A stretch of 59,187 bases of DNA from Opitutaceae bacterium (lineage in GTDB: Bacteria > Verrucomicrobiota > Verrucomicrobiia > Opitutales > Opitutaceae). Position 1 is the stretch's first letter; each line of letters begins with the position of its first letter. Under the pieces are notes generated by a model that made no database searches, was not told the DNA's origin, and worked only from the letters and a program-made list of their open reading frames with translations. The stretch covers positions 187,384-246,570 of the forward strand of contig JAQUYL010000002.1 in assembly GCA_028691845.1 (NCBI GenBank), given 5' to 3'. Shown piece by piece: positions 10,855 to 20,139 of the stretch. A program made the translations under genes and the position numbers.

Positions 10855-12312
10855 TTATTGGCTGGTTCCGGCCGCGCCGACGCCTTTGAGCGCCACGGCG
10901 AGAAGCTGCCCCTGGCGGGCGTAGTCGATGGCCTCGCCGAGCACGCGTGCGGATTCCTGGGGAGCGTGGAAGCCGGTTGAATTTTCCGCGGCGATGAAAT
11001 CGAGCCGCCACTGGGCCTTGCGCTGGAGATCGCAGGCCGGGGCGAGCTGCGCCTCGGTCGCGCCGCGGGCGGAGGCGTCCTTGATGGAGCTGATGAGCGC
11101 CACGACGGCGTCCTCAGCGCGGAGGAGCAGCTCCAAGTGCCGGTCCTGGATGGCTTCGACCCGCGAACGGATTTCGCTTTCTGGGTAACGGTGGCAGGTC
11201 TGACAGGCCTGGGCGATGTTGAGCAGCGGGCTGCGCACGTGGTGGCTGCTGACCTTGATGGCGCCTTCGCGCACGTAGGGCATGTGGCAGTCGGCGCAGG
11301 CGACGCCACTGCGGGCATGGATGCCCTGGCTCCAGGTTTCGAACTCGGGGTGCTGCGCCTTGAGCACGGCGGCGCCGGATTCCTTGTGCTTCCAGTCGGT
11401 GAATTTGGCCTCGTTGTAGTAGGCCTCGATCTGCTCGACCTTCAGTCCCTTGGCCCACGGGTAGGTGACGAGCTTGTCCGACCCCTTGAAGTAATACTCG
11501 ACGTGGCACTGCCCGCAGATGAGCGAGCGCATCTCCTGGCGCGTGGCCATGGAATTGGGATCGTATTTTCCCGGGCGTCCATCCTGGCGCCAGCGCTCGA
11601 TGCTGGGGAGGTGGGGCGCAGGGTAGTCGGAGCTGGCGAGATCGCGGATGCCGTTGAGAAACCCTGGCCTGCTGACGCGCAGATTCATCGTGGCCGCCTC
11701 GTGACAGTCGACGCACGAGATGGGGTGGTCGACGAGCTTGCGGGCGTCGGGGTAGGACATGGCGCAGACCTGCTCGAAGCCTTTCTGGATCTGTTCCTCG
11801 CGGTGCCCGGGACCGGCCGGCGCGCCGGCCTTGAGGCCCTGGCTGATGTAGGCGGGGATGATCGAGGCATGGCATTGCAGGCACGAGCCGGGCTGCTTGA
11901 ACGGAGGCTTCACCCGCGCGGTCTCGTCCTGGTCGATCAGCATATAGGCGTGCCCTCGATATTTCCGGTAATCGACGCTGAAGGCGTAGCCGGCGAAGAT
12001 CGTGCGCCAGCGCGGATCGGCGTCGAGTTTTTGAAAGGTGTCGCTGCCGCCGTGCTTGGTGCGCTCCATATCGACGGTGCGGCGGTAGGAGTCGTACTGG
12101 CGCGGGTAGTTCTTTCCCCATACCGCTGGATCGATGGTGTTGTCGTCCACTTCCGCGACGCGGAACACGTGCTGCGTGGCCTCGGCCTTGCGCGTGATGA
12201 TGTTCTGGTAGAGCAGCAGCACGGCGAAAGTCGCGGTACCAACGACGGTGATGAGCGCGACGTAGCCCCAGAGGGCGAGTCCACGGCGGCCGGAGAGGCG
12301 GGATGATTTCAT
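10855..12312 (-). CDS. nrfA: Ammonia-forming cytochrome c nitrite reductase, catalytic subunit (all-CXXCH type)
   Basis: 485 residues. An N-terminal hydrophobic anchor or signal (about 13-36) leads to a periplasmic pentahaem protein that reduces nitrite to ammonium with six electrons. Five haem motifs are visible: CLQCH (144-148), CVDCH (200-204), CGQCH (266-270), CADCH (339-343) and CQTCH (370-374). The first, catalytic haem has CXXCH rather than the usual CXXCK. Active-site and calcium-site residues are kept: Arg in YRGH (119), Glu272-Tyr273 in HVEYYF, and Lys318, Gln320 and His321 in KAQHPE. It lies 21 bp downstream of nrfH, its quinol-oxidising partner, in one operon. Confidence 0.95.
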   Translation of the reverse strand: MKSSRLSGRRGLALWGYVALITVVGTATFAVLLLYQNIITRKAEATQHVFRVAEVDDNTIDPAVWGKNYPRQYDSYRRTVDMERTKHGGSDTFQKLDADPRWRTIFAGYAFSVDYRKYRGHAYMLIDQDETARVKPPFKQPGSCLQCHASIIPAYISQGLKAGAPAGPGHREEQIQKGFEQVCAMSYPDARKLVDHPISCVDCHEAATMNLRVSRPGFLNGIRDLASSDYPAPHLPSIERWRQDGRPGKYDPNSMATRQEMRSLICGQCHVEYYFKGSDKLVTYPWAKGLKVEQIEAYYNEAKFTDWKHKESGAAVLKAQHPEFETWSQGIHARSGVACADCHMPYVREGAIKVSSHHVRSPLLNIAQACQTCHRYPESEIRSRVEAIQDRHLELLLRAEDAVVALISSIKDASARGATEAQLAPACDLQRKAQWRLDFIAAENSTGFHAPQESARVLGEAIDYARQGQLLAVALKGVGAAGTSQ

Positions 12313-12333
12313 GGCGGGATAGGTTGGAAAAGA

Positions 12334-12840
12334 TCAGCGGATCGGGCCGTGGCCGACTTCACGGTGGCAGTGCACGCAATCAAGCATCTCACGACTGCGA
12401 CCGGGATGGGTGTTGATGTCGGAGACGATCTGCTCGTGGCAGGCCACGCAGTTGCGCTGCAGCACGACACTGTTGCCGGGCTTGATCATGATCGGCTCGT
12501 GAAAATCCTGGAGGGTAAACCCCTTGGAATGGTGGTAGCCGTTTTCGGCCTTAGTCAGGTATTTGCCGATGAGATCATTCGGTGTATGGCAGTCATTGCA
12601 GGTGGCCACGGCATGGTGGGGCCCCTTCTGCCACCCGTCGAACTGCTCGCGCATGATATGGCAGTTCACACAGGTCTGCGGATCGTTGGAAAGATAGGAG
12701 AGACCGCGGCCATAGTAGAACGTATAGCCGCTTACGCCGGCGAAAAGCCCGAGAGTCGAAGCAAATACAAAACTGAGCAGGAAACGGGTCTTGTTCGAGA
12801 GGGGGTTCACAGGCAGGAGAGCAGTCCAAGAATGGAACAC
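12334..12840 (-). CDS. nrfH: Cytochrome c nitrite reductase small subunit (NapC/NirT family)
   Basis: 168 residues. One N-terminal membrane helix (about 19-42) anchors a tetrahaem domain with CVNCH (57-61), CNDCH (81-85), CVACH (131-135) and CVHCH (155-159). The first motif is followed by I-M, giving the CXXCHxM arrangement in which Met ligates haem 1 in NrfH. NrfH takes electrons from menaquinol and hands them to NrfA. The GTG at 12840 is chosen because GAGGA lies 5 nt upstream; a GTG at 12810 would give a more usual N-terminus (MNPLSNKTRF) but has no such site. An FNR-like dyad lies 35 bp upstream. Confidence 0.94.
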   Translation of the reverse strand: MFHSWTALLPVNPLSNKTRFLLSFVFASTLGLFAGVSGYTFYYGRGLSYLSNDPQTCVNCHIMREQFDGWQKGPHHAVATCNDCHTPNDLIGKYLTKAENGYHHSKGFTLQDFHEPIMIKPGNSVVLQRNCVACHEQIVSDINTHPGRSREMLDCVHCHREVGHGPIR

Positions 12841-12874
12841 GACTGTCCTCGGTCAAATTACAAGCCGGCTTAGC

Positions 12875-12888
12875 TTGATCCAAGTCAA
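12875..12888 (-). promoter_or_regulatory. FNR/CRP-type site upstream of nrfHA
   Basis: The sequence TTGATCCAAGTCAA matches the FNR consensus TTGAT-N4-ATCAA with one mismatch. It starts 35 bp upstream of the nrfH start codon. Oxygen-responsive control by an FNR-type regulator is expected for nrf genes and fits this site; no footprint or regulator gene is available here. Confidence 0.6.
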
Positions 12889-13097
12889 TTAACCGGACAT
12901 TAACCGGCGACCCTGCCGGACCGGTACGGGAGGGAACACCATCGGTCAGTAAATCACCCGCCAAGGGGGAAGCGGGTGAACGCTCGGCCTCAGAAAAATT
13001 GCCGCGCAGTCCGGGCCTCGGGAGGCGTCGTGCCCCTGCGCACATTCGCGGCAGGAACGGTGTTCCGACTGCGGTTGCCGCAGCCACCTGGCGGGGG

Positions 13098-14510
13098 TCA
13101 AACGACCTTGGAGAAGCGGCGCGGTCCGCGGTCGAGATAGGCGTCGAAGCGCATGGCGATGATGCGCCGGAAGAGTTCGCCGAGGGGCGTGACAGCAAAG
13201 CCATGCTCGTCCCGCTGGAGGAGGCCGTCGGCCTCGAGATCGGCCAGCGATTCGATTTCCTTCGCGTAGGTCGCCTTGACGTCGAAGCCCAGTTCACGCG
13301 ACAGACCGGGGTAATCCACGCGGTTGCGGCACATCGTCTGCTTGATGACTTCGCGTCGTCGTCGATCCTCCACGCTCAGCAGAAAACCCCGTTCGATCGG
13401 CAGGCGGCCGGCTTCGAGGCCGGCGATGTATTTCGGCAGCTCCTTGCAGTTCTGCCGGAACGAGCCGTCAGTCTGGGAGATCGATGACATGCCGAAGCAG
13501 TAGAGGGAGGCGCCGGCGCGCGTGGTGTAACCCTGGAAGTTGCGGTGGAGCGTGCCATTGGCGAGCGCCAGCGCCAGTTCGTCGTCGGCCCGGGCAAAGT
13601 GATCCATGCCGATGTGCACGTACCCGGACGCGGTCAGCCGCCGGATGGCGGTCAGGAGCATGGCCAGCTTGGCCTCGGTGTCCGGCAGTTGCTCGCGGTT
13701 TTCGAAGATCTTTTGCGACGGCTTGATCCAGGGGACGTGGGCGTAGCTGAAAATGGCGAGTCGGTCGGGATAGAGGGTGAGCACTTCGTCCAGCGTCCGG
13801 GCGAACGATGAAGGCGTTTGCAGGGGCAGCCCGTAGATCAGATCGATGCTGATCGACTGGTAGCCGGCTTCCCGGAGCCAGGCCATGGCCTGCCGGTTTT
13901 GCTCCATGGGCTGGACGCGGTGGACCGCGATCTGCACCTGGGGATTCGTGTCCTGCACGCCGAGCGAGGCGCGGTTGCAGCCCAGCTCGCGGAAGGCCTG
14001 CACGTGGTCGCGGGTGAGGCGGCGTGGATCGACCTCGACGGAGTTCTCGGAGTCAGGCGCAAAACGAAAATGACGGTGGATGGCCGCGCCGAGGCGGCGG
14101 ACATCGGCGGGTACGAGGAAGGTGGGGGAACCGCCGCCGAAATGGAGCTGAGTGACCGGCCGGGCGGGGTTGAGCAGCGGAGCCGTCAGGGCGAGTTCCT
14201 TTTCCAGCCAGCGGACATATTCAGTGGCCGAGTCATAGCGACTGGTGATGACGGTGGTGCAGCCGCAGAACCAGCAGAGCGTCTCGCAGAACGGCAGATG
14301 AAAATAGAGCGAGAGCGGGTGGGCGTCGTCGCGGTTGTCCGCGGCGATTTCCGCCAGCAAGGCCTCCCGGTCAACCTGGGGGGTGAATTGCGGTGCCGTG
14401 GGGTAGGAGGTGTAGCGCGGCCCGGGAATGTTGTATTTGCGAACCAGTTCCAGGGCGGGTTCGACGGTCGTGGCAGCGGTGTGGCGTGGGGATCCCATGG
14501 CAGTGGGCAT
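13098..14510 (-). CDS. hemN: Oxygen-independent coproporphyrinogen III oxidase
   Basis: 470 residues from the ATG at 14510; the frame is open further upstream to 14627, but that extension looks unlike the family. The radical-SAM cluster motif CETLCWFCGC (C-x3-C-x2-C-x-C) is the signature of true HemN. Other family elements are 'KYNIPGPRYTSYPTAPQF' near the N-terminus, 'LHFGGGSPTFL', 'SIDLIYGLPLQT', 'YVHIGMDHFARADDELALA' and 'NFQGYTT'. HemN decarboxylates coproporphyrinogen III to protoporphyrinogen IX without O2 in haem synthesis, which fits its place beside the nine-haem NrfHA pair. A second FNR-like dyad lies 36 bp upstream of the chosen start. Confidence 0.94.
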   Translation of the reverse strand: MPTAMGSPRHTAATTVEPALELVRKYNIPGPRYTSYPTAPQFTPQVDREALLAEIAADNRDDAHPLSLYFHLPFCETLCWFCGCTTVITSRYDSATEYVRWLEKELALTAPLLNPARPVTQLHFGGGSPTFLVPADVRRLGAAIHRHFRFAPDSENSVEVDPRRLTRDHVQAFRELGCNRASLGVQDTNPQVQIAVHRVQPMEQNRQAMAWLREAGYQSISIDLIYGLPLQTPSSFARTLDEVLTLYPDRLAIFSYAHVPWIKPSQKIFENREQLPDTEAKLAMLLTAIRRLTASGYVHIGMDHFARADDELALALANGTLHRNFQGYTTRAGASLYCFGMSSISQTDGSFRQNCKELPKYIAGLEAGRLPIERGFLLSVEDRRRREVIKQTMCRNRVDYPGLSRELGFDVKATYAKEIESLADLEADGLLQRDEHGFAVTPLGELFRRIIAMRFDAYLDRGPRRFSKVV

Positions 14511-14545
14511 AGTAGACGGACCGAAAAGGCACCGCTGTGCGAATC

Positions 14546-14559
14546 TTGTGATGTTGCAA
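14546..14559. promoter_or_regulatory. Degenerate FNR-like dyad between hemN and the radical-SAM gene
   Basis: TTGTGATGTTGCAA keeps the outer TTG-N8-CAA of an FNR/CRP-family site but departs from consensus in the inner bases. It begins 36 bp upstream of the hemN ATG, almost the same distance as the better site at nrfH, and 67 bp upstream of the divergent gene at 14626. It could serve either or both. Confidence 0.38.
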
Positions 14560-14625
14560 GCGGATTTTGTATTGGGAAAGGTTCGCCATTGCAGAGGCGA
14601 GGCTTGCAGGTATAAAGAAACACGC

Positions 14626-15928
14626 ATGAAGAACGGGGCTGGTCTTCCGCAGGAGGCACCGTCGTCTTTTTACGCCCCGGCATTCCGGGTTGTGGCCATG
14701 CCTGCGGGGGCGGGATGCAACCTCGCCTGCCGCTATTGTCACTATCTCGAGAAGCAGGCGTTTTATCCGGTCGAGGAGGTGAAGCACATGACGGAAGCCA
14801 TGCTCAAAGCCTGTGTGCGCGGTGGACTGGAGGCGCCGCCACCCGGGGCCGAGGTGGCCTTCGTGTGGCAGGGTGGGGAGCCGACGATGTTGGGGCTGGA
14901 ATTCTTCCGGCGGGCAATGAAACTGCAGCGCCACCATGCCGGGGGCCGCAGGGTCATCAATATCCTTCAAACCAACGGCACACTTCTCGACGACGATTGG
15001 GGGGGGCTTCCTGCGCGAGCACGGATTCCTCGTCGAGGTGAGCCTCGACGGACCCCAGGCAGTGCACGACGCCTACCGCGTGGATCGAGGCGGCCAGCCG
15101 ACGTTTGCCCGCGTGATGCAGGGGATCGAAGTGCTCAAGAAGCATGGCGTCAGCCTCCGCACCCTCACGATGGTCAGCCGAACCAACGTAGAGAGACCGC
15201 TCCCAGTCTACCGGTTTCTCCGCAAGCTCGGGGCCGGGTTCATGCAGTTTGTCCCGCTCGTCGAACGCACCGCTGGGCCGGCGGAAACGGCGCTTGGGCT
15301 CACACTGGCCGCTCCGCCGGAAAACGCGACCTGGGCGGCATGGAAGGATGACGCGCACATGCTCACCCTGTGGAGCGTGCGCCCTGGGGATTACGGCGAG
15401 TTTCTGTGCATCATCTTTGACGAATGGGTGCGACGGGATGCGGGCAGCGTGAGCGTGGGGCTGTTCGACTCGGCGCTTTCGCAGTGGGCGGGCGCCGGCC
15501 CGGGCCGGTGCCCCTTCGGCGAGGAGTGCGGGCGGGCCGCAGTCATCGAGCACAACGGCGACGTCTACGCCTGCGATCATTACGTCTACCCGCGCTACCG
15601 GCTGGGCAACATTCTTGAGTCGGATCTGCCCGCGCTGCTGGACGCGCCGGTTGCGCAGGCACTCCGGGAGGCGAAACGCACGACGCTGCCGCGCCAGTGC
15701 CGCGAGTGCGCGGTTCGGTTCGCCTGCAACGGCGGGTGTCCCAAGGATCGTTTCCTGCACACCGCCGACGGTGAGGCGGGGCTGAATTTTCTCTGCGAGG
15801 CCTATCAGCAATTTTTCCACCATATCGATCCGGCCATGACGACGCTGGCCGGGTTGCTGGCCGAAAACCGTGCGTTGGCGGAAATCATCCACCTGCCGCG
15901 CTCCAAGTGGGCCCGCGGCCGGCTGTAA
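14626..15928 (+). pseudogene. Anaerobic sulfatase-maturase (SPASM radical SAM) homologue with a +1 frameshift in a G8 tract
   Basis: The first part (14626 to about 15000) encodes the start of an AslB/anSME-type radical-SAM enzyme: 'MPAGAGCNLACRYCHY' with the C-x3-C-x2-C cluster motif, 'FVWQGGEPTMLGLEFF' and 'ILQTNGTLLDDDW'. The rest continues in another frame: 'FLREHGFLVEVSLDGP', 'DAYRVDRGG', then SPASM cysteines in 'CPFGEECGRAAVIEHNGDVYACDHYVYP' and 'CRECAVRFACNGGCPKDRF'. The break coincides with eight Gs at 14999-15006; seven Gs would restore one frame of about 433 codons. The family converts Ser/Cys of sulfatases to formylglycine without oxygen. No sulfatase gene is in the window. The change could be a real mutation, a switchable tract or a sequencing error. 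Confidence 0.85.
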
Positions 15929-16195
15929 GCCCCCTCATGGCGCCCGGTCTGCGAGCCAGATGCAAGGATCTCCGGCGGTCCCCCCAAAAAACCAGGATCG
16001 ATTTCCACTCCGGCAACCGGTGATGCATCCCCTGCAACCGGCCATAGCCGCCCGGAAAGACGAATATTCGCTTACGGACTGGGGGAGATCAGGGTCGCGC
16101 CGAGGGGTTTTCACGCATTACATGACAAACTCACAAGCGCACGTGGTTTGAGGCACGGGGGATTTCCGCCGAACGCGCAACAAACGACAGGTATT

Positions 16196-17425
16196 TCAGC
16201 CGGCGAAGAACCTCTGGATTTTGCGCAGGGCCGCGATGAGACGTTCGATCTCGTCCTCGGTGTTGTAGAGATAAAAACTGGCGCGTGAGGTCGAGGCCAG
16301 GCCGAGTTTGCGCATGAGCGGCTGGTTGCAGTGGTGGCCGCCGCGGAGTGCCACGCCTTCCTGGTCCGCGAAGGTGACGACGTCGTGCGCGTGAACGCCC
16401 GGGAGATCGAAGCTGATGACGCCGCTGCGGTGTTCAGCCGGTCCGAGCAGTCGGATGCCGGGCACCTCCGCCTTGAGCCGGGCGTAGGCGAGGGTGGCGA
16501 GCTTCTCGTCGTGCCGCGCAATGGCGTCGCGGCCGAGATCGTCGAGATAATCCATGGCGCGCCCCAGTGCGATGGCATCCGCGATGTTCGGCGTGCCGGC
16601 CTCGAATTTTTGCGGGGCCGGCGCCCAGCGGCTCTCGAAATATTCGACGTTGGAGATCATGCTGCCGCCGCCGCGCCACGGAGGCATGGCGTCGAGGAGC
16701 GCCTGCCGGCCGTACAGGATGCCGATGCCGGTGGGTCCGCACATCTTGTGGCCGGAAAGGGCGAGGAAGTCGCAGCCCAGGGCCCCCACGTCGATCGGCA
16801 GGTGGCCGGCGCTCTGCGCGGCATCGACCACGGTGACGGCGCCGCAGGCGCGGGCGCGGGCGCACAATTCCGTGATGGGATTGATGACGCCGAGCGTGTT
16901 GGAGACGTGGGTGAAGGCGAAGAGCTTGACCTCGGGCGTGAGCACGCGGTCGAGCTGCGAGAGATCGAGGCGCCCCTCGTCCCCGAGCACGGGGACGTAG
17001 CGGAGTCTGGCACCGGTGCGTCGGGCGAGCAGCTGCCAGGGCACCATGTTGCTGTGATGCTCCATTTCCGTGAGCAGGATGACATCGCCCCGGCCGAGAT
17101 TAGCTCCACCCCAGGAGCAGGCGACCAGGTTGATGCTGTCGGTCGTGCCGGCGGTGAAGATGATCTCGTGCGCGGAGGCGGCTCCGAGGAACCGTGCGGA
17201 ACGCTCGCGGGCCGCCTCGTAGGCGGCGGTGGCGCGGTTGCTGAGCGCATGGATGCCGCGGTGGACATTGGCATTGTCGCGCTCGTAGAACTGGGCGAGC
17301 GCGTTGATCACGCAGCGCGGCTTGTGGGAGGTGGCGGCATTGTCGAGGTAGACGAGCGGATGGCCGTTCACCTGCTGGTGCAGGACCGGGAAATCGTCGC
17401 GGAGGTTGGCCCAGGCTTTGTTCAT
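16196..17425 (-). CDS. sufS: Cysteine desulfurase, SufS type
   Basis: 409 residues from the ATG at 17425, giving the usual N-terminus (MNKAWANLRDDFPVL). A start at 17497 (TGATG overlap with the sufU stop) would add 24 unusual residues. SufS marks are 'VYLDNAATSHKP', the PLP lysine in 'ALSGHKMCGPTGIG', and the catalytic cysteine in 'ALRGGHHCNQPLMRKLG' (the R-x-G-x-H-C loop of group II desulfurases). The enzyme removes sulfur from cysteine as persulfide for Fe-S cluster assembly. It is encoded directly after sufU in one operon. No sufBCD genes are in the window. Confidence 0.93.
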   Translation of the reverse strand: MNKAWANLRDDFPVLHQQVNGHPLVYLDNAATSHKPRCVINALAQFYERDNANVHRGIHALSNRATAAYEAARERSARFLGAASAHEIIFTAGTTDSINLVACSWGGANLGRGDVILLTEMEHHSNMVPWQLLARRTGARLRYVPVLGDEGRLDLSQLDRVLTPEVKLFAFTHVSNTLGVINPITELCARARACGAVTVVDAAQSAGHLPIDVGALGCDFLALSGHKMCGPTGIGILYGRQALLDAMPPWRGGGSMISNVEYFESRWAPAPQKFEAGTPNIADAIALGRAMDYLDDLGRDAIARHDEKLATLAYARLKAEVPGIRLLGPAEHRSGVISFDLPGVHAHDVVTFADQEGVALRGGHHCNQPLMRKLGLASTSRASFYLYNTEDEIERLIAALRKIQRFFAG

Positions 17426-17496
17426 GGGGAAATCGTTTTCGTCCCCTTCCCGTTCCCGGCCGGATGCCACCGGAGAGCGAGAAAGGAAACGATCCA

Positions 17497-17952
17497 TCAG
17501 TCCTCCGGTTTCTCCGTGGTGGCGGCCGTGGCCTCGCCCTTGATGGCGTTGAGGGCCGCGTGCCAGCTGAGGGTGGCGCACTTGATGCGGGCGGGGAACT
17601 GGTGCACGCCGGCGAGGGCGGCGAGATCGGAGAGGTTCCCCTCGTCGACCGCGCCGGTGGTGATGAGCTTGTGCATGTCGGCGGCTATGACCTCGGCCTC
17701 CGCGATGGTTTTCCCCTTGAGATTGACGGTCATCAGCGACGCCGAGGCCTGCGAAATGGCGCAGCCGCTGCCCTGGAAGCTGATGCCGGCGATGCGATCG
17801 CCCTCAAGCTGCACATAGACGGTCACTTTGTCCCCGCACAGGGGGTTGTCGCCATGGCCGACGCGGTTGGCCTGGGGCAAAACCCGGTAGTTCCGCGGCC
17901 GGCGGTTGTGATCGAGGATGACGGATTGATAAAGGTCGGTGAGATCTTGCAT
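17497..17952 (-). CDS. sufU: SufU-type Fe-S assembly protein
   Basis: 151 residues, IscU/NifU-N fold. The three zinc/cluster cysteines are in 'NPLCGDKV' (about 37-44), 'GSGCAISQAS' and 'RIKCATLSWHAL'. The roughly 20-residue insertion before the third cysteine (around 'TTGAVDEGNLSDLAAL') is the mark of SufU as opposed to IscU. SufU receives sulfur from SufS by Zn ligand exchange; the two genes are adjacent, sufU first. ATG at 17952 is the only sensible start. The C-terminal tail ('ATAATTEKPED') is dispensable-looking. Confidence 0.92.
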   Translation of the reverse strand: MQDLTDLYQSVILDHNRRPRNYRVLPQANRVGHGDNPLCGDKVTVYVQLEGDRIAGISFQGSGCAISQASASLMTVNLKGKTIAEAEVIAADMHKLITTGAVDEGNLSDLAALAGVHQFPARIKCATLSWHAALNAIKGEATAATTEKPED

Positions 17953-18089
17953 CGGCGGTGCCGTCGCCAGACGGCGGCGAGCAAAACCCTACGCCAAACG
18001 TCCCGTCGGGCAAGGGTGAGTTTTACCGGTCTCCAGAGGCCGGTGATTATGACGTGTTTTGCGAAGGGCCGGCCCGCTCTGTCTGGCCG

Positions 18090-18737
18090 TCAGTCGGCTT
18101 GGCCCCGGTTGACCCACGCCCGGCCGGCCGGGAGGACATCCCGGCCCAGCAAATCGTTCAAGATGGCGCGTGCCATCATGTACCAGGCCGAAAAGGCGCA
18201 GACCATCAATTCATATCCTGCCACCTTCCCCATCTCAGGATAGCCAAAGTGAGTCAGATCGAGCAGTATGAATCCGACCAGGAGCAGGGTGAAGGTGACT
18301 GCCATGGCGCCATGGATGAACAGGGAGCCGATCCAGAGAATTGCCGTGAAGAGCGTCCAGGCTACCAGATACCAGCCCACGTCGGTGGTCGAAGCCGTGA
18401 AAACGCCGTAGCGGTTGCCGAGCAGCATCAGGGACAGACTGATCCAGAACGCCCCGTAGCCGGTGAAAGCGCAGTAACCGAAGTTATTGCCCGTCTTCAT
18501 CTCTTGAAAACCGGCGGTCATCTGCGCCAGACCACCGAACACCAGTCCCAACCAGATGACGGGGCCGTTGCCCATCCAGCCCACGTTGTGGAATTGGAGG
18601 ACCAAGGTGGTCAGGCCGAAGCCGGCCAGTCCAACCACGGCCGGATTGGCGAGTTTGGGTTGTTCTTTGCGAAGTTCCAAAGATGACCCGGACGGACTGG
18701 CTGATGCTTCACGTCCCCACTGTCCGCTCCAAGTCAT
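18090..18737 (-). CDS. GPR1/FUN34/YaaH (AceTr) family acetate/succinate transporter
   Basis: 215 residues from the ATG at 18737; the frame extends to a TTG at 18800. The family motif NPAVVGLAGFG (consensus NPAPLGLxGF) is followed by six hydrophobic helices with conserved polar spots ('GNNFGYCAFTGYGAFWIS'). AceTr proteins such as SatP move acetate and succinate with protons in the inner membrane. This would suit uptake or loss of fermentation acids. The gene stands alone between sufU and a pseudogene on the same strand; the promoter was not identified. Confidence 0.86.
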   Translation of the reverse strand: MTWSGQWGREASASPSGSSLELRKEQPKLANPAVVGLAGFGLTTLVLQFHNVGWMGNGPVIWLGLVFGGLAQMTAGFQEMKTGNNFGYCAFTGYGAFWISLSLMLLGNRYGVFTASTTDVGWYLVAWTLFTAILWIGSLFIHGAMAVTFTLLLVGFILLDLTHFGYPEMGKVAGYELMVCAFSAWYMMARAILNDLLGRDVLPAGRAWVNRGQAD

Positions 18738-18945
18738 CCCTCCGGCTTTGGTTTGGCGCACTACCGGTTCCAACTTCAGGTTTTTGGCCCAGAGATTCAA
18801 CGGGAGCGCGGGATCTCAACGGGAAGGCCTTGCCCTACGGTGAAACTGGCCGCTGGCCCTGCGCATGACCGGAGCCCGGAAGCGCAACCACCGGCGCCGC
18901 CGGCCGAGCGTCCGCGAAAGGACGGGCTCCGTTCGCCGGGGATCT

Positions 18946-19927
18946 TCAGTGCAGGTTGTATTGCCGGATCAGCTGCCGGGCGCGTTCGGTGGGGAGGAAA
19001 TCGATGCCTGGCACGGCGTTCGGTCCGGGATTCGATTCATGGAGCAGGATTCGCCGGCTTTCGGTGCCGCGCGCAAAGGCAAAGGGGCGGAGTTCCTGCG
19101 TCCAGCCCCGAGTCACGATCCAAGTGGTGGCGAGCAGGAGCGAGGCGGCCGCGATGCGCGGCAGGAACCAGCGCGCCGGCAGGCGTTCGAACTGCCGCGT
19201 GATCCAGAAACCGGCGAGGGGCAGGGTGCTGAGGAGGGAGCTGTATTGATAGCGCGAGCTGATTGTGGTTTCGAGGCCGGTGTGATAACGGCCAATGCCC
19301 AGCAGCACGGAGTTGCCGAGATCGAAAGCCACGAGCAAAATGAACAATAGGCGGGTGCGACCGCGGCTGCGGGCGAGGGGCCAGAGGATGAGCGCAAGTT
19401 TGAGGAAGCCCAGCAGCGTGACCGTGCGCCATCCCCAGGAATCTAGGCCCAGCAGGCGATAGGCTGGGTTCAGCCCGAAATACCATGCGCCGTAAACCCC
19501 GGCCTCGCGGAAGTGGCCGGACAGATGCTGTTGGTTGCCGCCAGACGGGCAGACGGTGAGTGAGGGCGACGAACCCGGCGGCTAGGCCAAGGTGGCCTGC
19601 CCCCTCCCAGAGCAAACGTGCCGCCGCGCCGGTCGCGCCCAGATGGAACTGGCTGCAGAGGAATCCCTACGGCCCCCAGGTGAAGATGAGTTCACGGCCG
19701 AACTGCCAGCCTTGGGCGTGGGCATGGATCAACACTTCCTGCCACGAGGCGTCCAGCCACGTCTCAGGCGCAGAGGGGTATTGGATCAGCGAGGGCCAGA
19801 GAATGAGGGCGAGAAGCGTCGAAAAAAGAAAGCGCGTGGAGCGCCACCATGCGGCGGGAGACGGGGCGCTGGCAGGCGGAGTCATGGTGGATAGCGAGAT
19901 TAGCCGTTTGGCGAAGTGGAGTGGCAA
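18946..19927 (-). pseudogene. Chimeric membrane-protein pseudogene, partial paralogue of the gene at 23165-25531
   Basis: The first part (19927 down to about 19543) is a near-copy of the first ~135 codons of the gene ending at 23165 ('RLISLSTMTPPASAPSPAAW', 'ALTHRLPVWRQ'). It carries an in-frame TAG at 19667-19669 where the paralogue has Trp in FTWGPWG. After 19543 the sequence departs completely and continues, in a different frame, as the C-terminal part of another polytopic membrane protein ('GVYGAWYFGLNPAYRLLGL', 'ISSRYQYSSLLSTLPLAGFW', 'RARQLIRQYNLH', stop at 18946). So the locus fuses the start of one gene to the end of another, with one nonsense and one frame change. A functional product is unlikely. 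Confidence 0.75.
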
Positions 19928-19938
19928 GGCTATTCATG
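19543..19938. repeat. Direct repeat copy A (partner 25187-25583)
   Basis: About 396 bp that align almost base for base with 25187-25583, in the same orientation. Both copies run from a shared GTTGCCGCCAGACGGGCAG to GGCAAGGCTATTCA. They cover the 5' end of the membrane-protein gene and a few bases beyond. Boundaries were placed by eye. Confidence 0.8.
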
Positions 19939-20139
19939 GGCGCTGTCACCATGGCAAGGAAGATGCTTGGGCGCGGTCGGGGCGGGACAGCCTATTGCCG
20001 AGGGCCAGCGGTGGCGCTGCGGCGCATGGGGCCATGGTCAGCGCCGGCGAAGGTTCTCAGCGGGCTCGCGTTTAAGGCGTTTTTTCAACACGCCCCGGCA
20101 AGGTTTGCGCAGCCTGCGGTGGGCGCTGAGTTTGCCGCC

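Noticed and set aside
16331..17818. 495-codon open frame on the + strand
   Set aside because: Antisense to sufS and sufU, whose catalytic motifs are unambiguous.
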